From Planctomycetaceae bacterium (GTDB lineage: Bacteria; Planctomycetota; Phycisphaerae; Phycisphaerales; SM1A02), in the NCBI GenBank assembly GCA_947474205.1, contig CANJIC010000107.1:1-6959 (forward strand): DNA of 6,959 bases, written 5' to 3'. Positions 1 through 5,411 of the stretch are shown here, piece by piece (positions within the stretch are counted from its first letter, which is position 1; every line of letters begins with the position of its first letter). Under the pieces are notes generated by a model. That model saw only the letters and a program-made list of their open reading frames with translations. It was not told where the DNA came from and did not search any database. Both the position numbers and the translations under genes were made by a program.

Positions 1-1254
1 GTCCAAATTGGCGCTGGTCACAATAGCCGTGGAGCGGTCGACCACGATGGTCTTGGCATGCAACAAACCTTTTTGAAATTCATGAATGCGCACTCCGCAC
101 TCCAGCAAATTTCGGAACAGGCTGCGGCTTGCCAAGCGAACCCACATGCTGTCATTGCGCGCCGGCACCACCAAGTGCACGCGCACGCCACGGCGCGCGG
201 CCACCGCCAACGCGGAAAGCGTGGCGTAGTCGGGAACAAAGTAGGGGGTGGTCAACACAATTTCCTCGTTGGCAATTTGCACCGCGGACTGAATGAGTTG
301 CGTAACGGCGTCATTTTGAAAGTTGGGCCCAGTGGCGAATGATTGCGCGATCACGCCATCGCTTTGAAAGTCGGGCTCAATTTTCAAAACATCATCCAAG
401 TCCTCCTGCGATTCCATGTACCAATCTTCAATGAAAATCATTTGCAGTTCCTTGACCAGCGGACCTGCTATGCGCACGGAGCAATCCACCCACGGCGCGT
501 ATTTAGCCTTGGGCGCAAAGCCAGCCTCCGCAATGTTTTGGCTGCCGGTCCACCCAACAATTCCATCCGTCACCAACATTTTTCTATGGTTGCGCATGTC
601 CAACCTGCTGATAATCAAACGCAACATGTTCACGCGCAAGGCTTCGCACACGTTCACGCCGCCTTGCTGCATTTTTTTGCGCAACGCGCTCTTCAGAAAA
701 TCCTTGCTGCCAACTCCATCAACTAGAAGTCGGCACGAAACGCCACGACTGGCGGCGCGTATCAGCGCTTGCGCCACTTGTTGACCAGCTTTGTCGGCTA
801 AATAAATGTAGCTCAGCAAATGCACATGCAATTTCGCTTGATCAATATCGTCGCACATGCGGTTGATGACTTCCTGCGAATCCCCGCTCAACCAAAGCTT
901 ATTGCCCGCCAACGGAACGCAATGGCTTGCCAATTGGGCCACGGTTGCAATTTGATGTTGCGCTGGCTCCAGTTGAAAGTGGCGGGTGCGCGAATCGTGA
1001 TGCACATGGTTGGCGGGACAATCAACCTCCGAAATTATTTTTGCATGGCGACGAATTCGAAACGCGCCGAATCGCGTTTCACCAACCAGCAGATAGGCGA
1101 TCGCTCCAACAATTGGAACCGCAAGCACAACCACCATCCACGCCATGGCCACGTGCGGTCGATTTCCCTTGCGTAGCAACACAACGCAAGCCATGACAAT
1201 TTGCAGCGCGAACTCTCCAACGACAAACATTGGATCGACGATGGCAATATTCAA
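1..1254 (-). CDS. cls: ClsA-type cardiolipin synthase (phospholipase D family), 3' end cut off by window edge
   Basis: This is a membrane enzyme that condenses two phosphatidylglycerol molecules into cardiolipin and glycerol. The reading frame is open for 418 codons to the left edge. Residues 9-27 and 36-58 are two hydrophobic segments; the second has the family AMAW...P.VG.IAYLLVGE pattern of ClsA. Two phospholipase D domains follow, each with a complete HxKx4D motif: HRKMLVTD (H223, K225, D230) and HAKTIVVD (H399, K401, D406). TTPYFVP (335-341) and RNDSM (366-370) also match E. coli ClsA as I remember it. Family members are about 480 residues, so roughly 60-70 C-terminal residues lie outside the window. 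The TTG start at 1254 is nine bases after the greA stop and gives the normal N-terminus; an ATG at 1230 would also keep both helices, and neither has a well-placed ribosome site (a GAAGG lies about 13 bases upstream of the TTG). The function is secure; the exact start is not. Confidence 0.95.
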   Translation of the reverse strand, partial: MNIAIVDPMFVVGEFALQIVMACVVLLRKGNRPHVAMAWMVVVLAVPIVGAIAYLLVGETRFGAFRIRRHAKIISEVDCPANHVHHDSRTRHFQLEPAQHQIATVAQLASHCVPLAGNKLWLSGDSQEVINRMCDDIDQAKLHVHLLSYIYLADKAGQQVAQALIRAASRGVSCRLLVDGVGSKDFLKSALRKKMQQGGVNVCEALRVNMLRLIISRLDMRNHRKMLVTDGIVGWTGSQNIAEAGFAPKAKYAPWVDCSVRIAGPLVKELQMIFIEDWYMESQEDLDDVLKIEPDFQSDGVIAQSFATGPNFQNDAVTQLIQSAVQIANEEIVLTTPYFVPDYATLSALAVAARRGVRVHLVVPARNDSMWVRLASRSLFRNLLECGVRIHEFQKGLLHAKTIVVDRSTAIVTSANLD

Positions 1255-1263
1255 GTTGGTTTT

Positions 1264-1731
1264 TTAACCTTCAATTTTGACGATCAGAAATCGTCGCTCG
1301 CCCTTGGGCAAATCAACGCGCACTGTTTCGCCAATGCGCGCCTTCATTAGGGCCACTCCAATCGGACTTGATCCCGTAACTTCAATATAGTCATCGCTTG
1401 AATCATCCGAGAGCTGGCCCACAAGACGGAACTTTTCCTCGCGATTTGTCTTCACATCGCGCAGCACCACCACGGCTCCAAGAAAAACCATGTCCAGCGG
1501 AACATCAATTTCGCCGGCCACTTGAACACGAGACAATTTGGCTTCAAGATCACGAACCTTGGCCTCGTTCATGGCTTGGTCTTCGCGCGCCGCGTGGTAA
1601 TCCGCGTTCTCTTTCAGGTCGCCTTGAGCGCGGGCCTCGGCAATTCGACCAGCGATCACTGGACGAAATTTCAAGCAATCAGAAAGTTGCGCTTCGAGCC
1701 GCTCTTTGTCGGTTTGGGAGATCATTTCCAT
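1264..1731 (-). CDS. greA: Transcription elongation factor GreA
   Basis: This cytoplasmic factor enters the RNA polymerase secondary channel and stimulates cleavage of backtracked transcripts. At 155 residues it has normal GreA length. Residues 1-75 form the N-terminal coiled-coil hairpin. At its tip is the family motif ARAQGDLKENADYHAARE (33-50), with the acidic residues D38 and E41 matching E. coli D41 and E44, which coordinate the catalytic magnesium. The rest is the FKBP-like C-terminal domain, with the SSPIG..L pattern followed by G-x-x-V-x-V and ending FLIVKIEG. The ATG at 1731 is chosen because AAAGG (1738-1742) sits six bases upstream and because the protein then begins where GreA proteins begin. 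The frame stays open upstream to 1899, but that part overlaps the preceding gene and is not GreA-like. An ATG two codons downstream (1725) is a less likely alternative. It lies 53 bases after the membrane protein gene and nine bases before cls. Confidence 0.96.
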   Translation of the reverse strand: MEMISQTDKERLEAQLSDCLKFRPVIAGRIAEARAQGDLKENADYHAAREDQAMNEAKVRDLEAKLSRVQVAGEIDVPLDMVFLGAVVVLRDVKTNREEKFRLVGQLSDDSSDDYIEVTGSSPIGVALMKARIGETVRVDLPKGERRFLIVKIEG

Positions 1732-1749
1732 GGTGTGCCTTTGGCTTTG

Positions 1750-1764
1750 CGGACATGAGGTCCG
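1750..1764 (-). other. Short hairpin in the greA leader
   Basis: A perfect 5-bp inverted repeat, CGGAC and GTCCG, encloses a 5-base loop in the 53-base gap before greA, about eight bases upstream of its ribosome site. There is no T-run after it, so it is not an intrinsic terminator. It could slightly modulate greA translation or be chance; a stem this short is expected by accident fairly often. Confidence 0.2.
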
Positions 1765-1784
1765 TGCCAAATAAGAATACAAAC

Positions 1785-2456
1785 TTAGCCAAGATTTTGC
1801 GAGGGAACTTTCACGGGCTTGGACGCGCTCACGCTCAGCAAAATCACAATCACCCATGCCGCCGCGGCAGCGAAGCCAACGCCAAAAGTGGATTTCCAAC
1901 TTAGCGCGTCTGGATTCAGTCCGCCTCCAAGCGTCTCGCGCAGCACGCCCAAGATCGGGCCATCAAGCCATATTGGTGGCATGGCCCAATTCATGTGGAG
2001 GTACAGAAAATAGGCGATCGGTCCAAGCAACGCGATCACCAAAATTGAAATCATGGCGGCCACACGCTCGATCGCCAAGCGGCTGCCAATGGTCATGGCC
2101 AAAATCGCCGCGATGAGTAGGCCCCATGAGAAAAGAAAAAGATCGATCAAACCCATGCGATCGATCGACCAACTCGTTGCCAATCGAAGTGGCCACATCA
2201 CCACATGCACCAACACGGCAATGGTTACAAAATCAATCAGCACTTGGCGGATGGGCGCGCGCGAGGGCCGCTCGCTCAGGCGCATCATGGGCCACGCCAC
2301 GCATAGACCAATTGCCATTGACGCTATGAACAAGCGAATTCCGGGCAAGTAACTGGCGATTGAAGGTTGAATGGGGGGTCGAATGCCAATGCAAACAATC
2401 CATGTTGCAAAAATCCAACATGTGGTGATCAATACAAGTCCGCGCGGCAGAATCAT
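1785..2456 (-). CDS. Unrecognised integral membrane protein with six predicted helices
   Basis: I do not recognise this 223-residue protein. It is strongly hydrophobic, with probable membrane helices near residues 6-25, 40-58, 72-92, 102-124, 133-154 and 190-210. Basic residues cluster between helices 2 and 3 (RLSERPSRAPIR), between 4 and 5 (SRLAIER) and after helix 6 (KPVKVPS), which by the positive-inside rule puts both ends in the cytoplasm. The longest outside loop (about 155-189) is rich in Trp, Pro and Gly, with a run of three glycines (177-179). No ATP-binding motif, catalytic motif or known transporter signature is visible. The ATG at 2456 has an in-frame TAG four codons upstream, so the frame cannot extend far; no clear ribosome site precedes it. 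It sits 70 bases after the ftsQ-like gene and 53 before greA, where ftsA/ftsZ would stand in most dcw clusters. A division, envelope or transport role is only a guess from position. Confidence 0.8.
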   Translation of the reverse strand: MILPRGLVLITTCWIFATWIVCIGIRPPIQPSIASYLPGIRLFIASMAIGLCVAWPMMRLSERPSRAPIRQVLIDFVTIAVLVHVVMWPLRLATSWSIDRMGLIDLFLFSWGLLIAAILAMTIGSRLAIERVAAMISILVIALLGPIAYFLYLHMNWAMPPIWLDGPILGVLRETLGGGLNPDALSWKSTFGVGFAAAAAWVIVILLSVSASKPVKVPSQNLG

Positions 2457-2526
2457 GCAGTCAGACTAGTGCAATTGTCGTGGCATGTGGTGACGTTGCG
2501 CGCGGCGAATCCAAGAGCGAAGTGGA

Positions 2527-3405
2527 TCAGCGCATGCCAACATAATCGCAAAGCAAATTCAACTCGTCTTCGCATCCAGCGTCAATTTGTCCGTAGTGGT
2601 CAAAGAGCCACTGCAAATATTCAATTTTCTGGCGCGCAGGAACTTCCGCTGCGCTTTCATTTCCGGGGCAGCGACCCCATTTGATTGTGCAGCCACGGTT
2701 GGTCTTCAAGCGCAGGCAGCCATCGTCCTTGGTGCGATCCAAATCAATGCACGCAATTTGTCCGCGCCAAGCGTGATCGTTTATCAGGCGAGCCAAGGCC
2801 ACGGCGCCACGCATGTCTTTGCCAGCCCATTCGTTGCCATACGCTGCGGGACAAGCAAACGAGGCATTTTCAATGCGAATCAGGCTGCTTGGCGCAGTGC
2901 CTTCGCGGTAGCAACGGGGAAGCAATTTTCCATCGGTGTCGATCAAGTGGTCGTAGCCTTGCTCGCGCACAACGGCGAATGGAGTAGTCCAGACTCCATC
3001 CACATACACCTCGTTCATGCCACTGCGCTTCACTTGTATGATTTCACTGAACCAACCAGTTCGCATCAACGCTTCGCGTGACTCGGTAAGACCATCACGA
3101 TCCATCGGCGAGCCGTTCAGTTGCTTGGCAACGACTTCCGCCAACGGAGCGAGATCCGCCTCGCTCATCCAAACTGGTCGCGATGAAAAATAAACTTGAA
3201 ATGGTGCGTCGCTTTTTCGAGCGGCCGCCTCGCGCGATAGAACGGGCACTCCCATTCCCAATGCCAAGGCCATGACCGCGAAGGAAACCGACCAACCCAC
3301 TGCAACAATCATTGCCTTGGACTTCACCCAATTAAGATTGACTGAGAATTTAAACCTGGAAGCGATTTCGCGGCGCTTGGGTGACGATCGTTTGCGGGAT
3401 GCCAT
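2527..3405 (-). CDS. ftsQ: FtsQ-like single-pass division protein, divergent and cysteine-rich
   Basis: FtsQ is a bitopic membrane protein that in most bacteria links early and late parts of the division machinery. This 292-residue product has that layout: a basic cytoplasmic tail (1-30, many Arg/Lys), one membrane helix (about 31-53), and an extracytoplasmic remainder. Residues about 68-140 resemble a POTRA-type domain, followed by a stretch with the FtsQ-like pattern of a strand, TPFAVVRE, then HLIDTDGKLLP (142-163), where family members have P.A...... LVD..G..L. The last part ends with a KIEYLQWLFDHY helix-like segment (260-271), reminiscent of the FtsQ C-terminal domain. All eight cysteines (165, 185, 219, 230, 239, 246, 278, 286) are in the outer C-terminal half. 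Position directly after murC-murB-ddl supports the call; sequence similarity alone is modest. AAGGAG (3408-3413) lies only two bases before the ATG, closer than usual; the next in-frame ATG (codon 32) would delete the cytoplasmic tail. Confidence 0.72.
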   Translation of the reverse strand: MASRKRSSPKRREIASRFKFSVNLNWVKSKAMIVAVGWSVSFAVMALALGMGVPVLSREAAARKSDAPFQVYFSSRPVWMSEADLAPLAEVVAKQLNGSPMDRDGLTESREALMRTGWFSEIIQVKRSGMNEVYVDGVWTTPFAVVREQGYDHLIDTDGKLLPRCYREGTAPSSLIRIENASFACPAAYGNEWAGKDMRGAVALARLINDHAWRGQIACIDLDRTKDDGCLRLKTNRGCTIKWGRCPGNESAAEVPARQKIEYLQWLFDHYGQIDAGCEDELNLLCDYVGMR

Positions 3406-3471
3406 TGCTCCTTCTCAATCGGTCAGAGCCGCCTTGGAAGTAAAGAAATCACGGCGATGAAATTGCGCGCG

Positions 3472-3500
3472 AAATAAAGGAATGAAGAATGGACAATCAA
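3472..3500 (-). promoter_or_regulatory. Weak sigma70-like promoter candidate upstream of the ftsQ-like gene
   Basis: In the 144-base gap between ddl and the ftsQ-like gene (3406-3549), TTGATT (3495-3500) and TTATTT (3472-3477) are separated by exactly 17 bases. They match the -35 and -10 consensus at four positions each, and transcription would start roughly 60 bases before the ftsQ-like ATG. This is the largest gap in the window and is A/T-richer than the flanking genes. The match is poor enough that it may be chance. Confidence 0.2.
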
Positions 3501-3549
3501 TAGTCCCCAAATGCATTTTGGACCAATGAATCTGGGCGCAAAGTTCCAC

Positions 3550-4449
3550 TTACACCCGCAGTTTTGCGGCGCGATTCAGGGCGCCTTGCGCCAATTCAAG
3601 CACCAACTGTTCCATTGATATTCCCGCATGTTTTGCGGCTTTTGGCACCAATGAATGATCCGTGAAACCGGGCATGGTGTTGACCTCCAGAAACCACGGA
3701 CCGCGCTCGTCGGCCATGAAATCCACCCGCGCCACGTCGCGCAGGCCCAAGGCGTGCCAGCACAGCAGGGCGTGGCGGTTCATGGCGTCCTTGAGCTCGG
3801 GGGAAATTTCTGGATCCAAAATATATTGCGTGTCGTTGCGCAAATATTTCGCTAGGTAATCGTACACGCCGCTGTTCGCTTTGATTTCAATCTGTGGCAG
3901 AACTTTTCCATTGAGAATGCCCACGGTGAATTCACGACCCTGAATGAATTCCTCCGCAATCAATCTGGGACGGCGGCCCTCAAGGTGTTGGCGGGCGCTG
4001 GCCAGTTCTTCGGCCGTGCGACAAATTCGTAAATCAACGCTCGAGCCATCGTTGGAAGGTTTGATCACCAGCGGAAGTTTGACCGTGATGGGCTCGCCCA
4101 TCAGCACTTCGCACGCTAATGGAGTGGAGACGCCAGCGCGGGCCACCGCGATTTTTGTAGCCGTCTTGTCCATGGCCAGACGCGCCGCGGCGGGTTGGCA
4201 GCCAACATAAGGCCGTCCATCCTGCTCCAGAAGTTCTTGCAGCGGTCCACCCTCGCCCCATGGTCCGTGCAACACAGGGAAAATCACGTCGCCATCCAGC
4301 GCGCGTAAATCAGCAATATCAAGCTGATCGATCGTGATTTCGTTCACGTGCGCGTTGGCGCGCGCAAGCGCGGCGGCCACTTGCGCGCCGCTTTTTATGC
4401 TGACTTCACGCTCCGCGTCGGGACCGCCTTTCAGCACAAGCACGCGCAT
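3550..4449 (-). CDS. ddl: D-alanine--D-alanine ligase
   Basis: This cytoplasmic ATP-grasp enzyme joins two D-alanines to make the dipeptide that MurF adds to the peptidoglycan precursor. The 299-residue length is typical of DdlB. Visible landmarks are the N-terminal GGPDAEREVS (8-17, with E15 in the first D-Ala site), HGPWGEGG (61-68), the ATP-grasp loop PSNDGSS (131-137), the omega loop YDYLAKYL with K201 and Y202, R241 and D243 in ARVDF, the metal ligands E255 and N257 in EVNTMPG, and HSLVPKAA (265-272). The tyrosine at 202, rather than the histidine of VanA-type ligases, predicts a normal D-Ala-D-Ala product. The ATG at 4449 shares one base with the murB stop codon (TAATG) and has GGGAG (4458-4462) eight bases upstream; the frame extends further up to 4485 but without family similarity. 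Translation is probably coupled to murB. Confidence 0.97.
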   Translation of the reverse strand: MRVLVLKGGPDAEREVSIKSGAQVAAALARANAHVNEITIDQLDIADLRALDGDVIFPVLHGPWGEGGPLQELLEQDGRPYVGCQPAAARLAMDKTATKIAVARAGVSTPLACEVLMGEPITVKLPLVIKPSNDGSSVDLRICRTAEELASARQHLEGRRPRLIAEEFIQGREFTVGILNGKVLPQIEIKANSGVYDYLAKYLRNDTQYILDPEISPELKDAMNRHALLCWHALGLRDVARVDFMADERGPWFLEVNTMPGFTDHSLVPKAAKHAGISMEQLVLELAQGALNRAAKLRV

Positions 4450-5411
4450 TATTTTTTCTCCCTGGGCTGGAACGAGCGACCCCACACCGCGACTTCCATT
4501 TCAATGTCCATGCCTTGGCTTTGCAAAACACGATCTTGAATGATGCGCGCAAGTTCAAGCACATCGTTGGCGCGGCCGCCCTTGTTGGCGCACACAAAGT
4601 TGGCGTGCTCCGCGCTCACAAACGCGCTGCCATGCGTGAAGCCTTTCAACCCCGCAAGATCAATCAAGCGTCCAGCGCTGCTTCGTGTTCCATCGTGCGC
4701 CACTGGATTTCGAAAGAGGCAGCCCGCGGAATGTTGCGCCAGCGGTTGTGAATCTTTTTTAAATTTATAAATATCCAACATCTTTTCGCGAAGCGCCACC
4801 GGGTCGCCAGGAGTCAATTGCAGCAACGTCCACACAATTAAATCTTGCGGCAAGGCCGAGTGTCGATATGAAAATTGAATCGCGCTGTGTGGGTGAACTC
4901 GAACCTCGCCGCGGTGATTCATGGTGGCGACCGAGTGAATGGCGTCGCCAATGCAGCCATATTTTCCGCCCGCGTTCATGCGCGTCGCGCCGCCCATACT
5001 TGCGGGAATTCCAGCCATTTGGCACAGTCCATCCAGGCCTTCACGCACGCAGGCGTTCAACAGTTTCAACACATCAACGCCGGCTGGCACATGCGCAGTG
5101 TTCTTCTGACCATCGGCATGCAATGTCCACTGCGTGAACGCGGGTTGATCCAACTTAATCACCACACCATCCACGCCCTCGTCTAGAACCAATAGGTTCG
5201 CTCCAGAACCCAGCACGCGAACCGTTTTATTTTCATTGTGGCAGCGGCGCAATAATTCTTTCAACGCCGCCTCGGATTGTGGCCGCACAAGCATGTCCGC
5301 GTTGCCGCCAACACCAAACCATGTGTGCGCGGCCAATGGCGCGTCCATTTCAATAATGGCATCCAATCCGTCGGTCAGAGATGTGGGAATGGAGGCGTTC
5401 ATGTGGATCAC
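4449..5411 (-). CDS. murB: UDP-N-acetylenolpyruvoylglucosamine reductase
   Basis: This cytoplasmic flavoenzyme uses NADPH and FAD to reduce UDP-GlcNAc-enolpyruvate to UDP-MurNAc, the substrate of the MurC encoded just upstream. The 320-residue protein has the FAD-binding motifs TWFGVGGNADMLV (30-42) and VLGSGANLLV (66-75), the GIPASMGGATRMNAGGKYG block (134-152), FSYRHS (180-185) with R183 at a conserved active-site place, SAGCLFRNP (228-236), AGRLID (246-251) and a C-terminal E-x-E (304-306) around the catalytic glutamate. The proton donor that is Ser in E. coli aligns with C231, a variant I associate with many short-form MurB proteins. The lack of the extra E. coli insertion points to the short type II form. 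The GTG at 5411 overlaps the murC stop as GTGA; an ATG three codons later (5402) is an equally possible start, with AGGA 11 bases before it against two before the GTG. Confidence 0.96.
   Translation of the reverse strand: MIHMNASIPTSLTDGLDAIIEMDAPLAAHTWFGVGGNADMLVRPQSEAALKELLRRCHNENKTVRVLGSGANLLVLDEGVDGVVIKLDQPAFTQWTLHADGQKNTAHVPAGVDVLKLLNACVREGLDGLCQMAGIPASMGGATRMNAGGKYGCIGDAIHSVATMNHRGEVRVHPHSAIQFSYRHSALPQDLIVWTLLQLTPGDPVALREKMLDIYKFKKDSQPLAQHSAGCLFRNPVAHDGTRSSAGRLIDLAGLKGFTHGSAFVSAEHANFVCANKGGRANDVLELARIIQDRVLQSQGMDIEMEVAVWGRSFQPREKK

Noticed and set aside
343..726. 127-codon plus-strand frame opposite cls
   Set aside because: It is opposite the conserved phospholipase D domains and has a His/Gln-rich sequence with no recognisable domain.
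1097..1104. GCGATCGC octamer resembling the HIP1 sequence of cyanobacteria
   Set aside because: It occurs once, inside cls; a single copy carries no weight, and nothing else suggests a cyanobacterium.
1732..1899. Upstream in-frame extension of greA by 56 codons
   Set aside because: It overlaps the end of the membrane protein gene, has no GreA similarity, and the ATG at 1731 has a well-placed ribosome site and gives normal GreA length.
1398..1904. 168-codon open frame on the plus strand opposite greA
   Set aside because: The composition is low-quality (Arg/Pro/His-rich), there are no motifs, and it lies opposite a secure gene; it is an antisense shadow.
1094..2026. Repeated phrase ATAGGCGATCG.TCCAA at about 1094 and 2011
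   Set aside because: Both copies encode a similar membrane-helix phrase (G-x-IAY) in two coding genes. The likeness fits shared codon and residue use better than a repeat element.
2457..2526. Possible terminator or mini-ORF between the ftsQ-like gene and the membrane protein gene
   Set aside because: The only inverted repeat (AGTC/GACT) has a one-base loop and no T-run, and the tiny frame there ends after six codons at an in-frame TAG.
4450..4485. Twelve-codon upstream extension of ddl into murB
   Set aside because: The family sequence begins at the ATG at 4449, which overlaps the murB stop and has GGGAG eight bases upstream.
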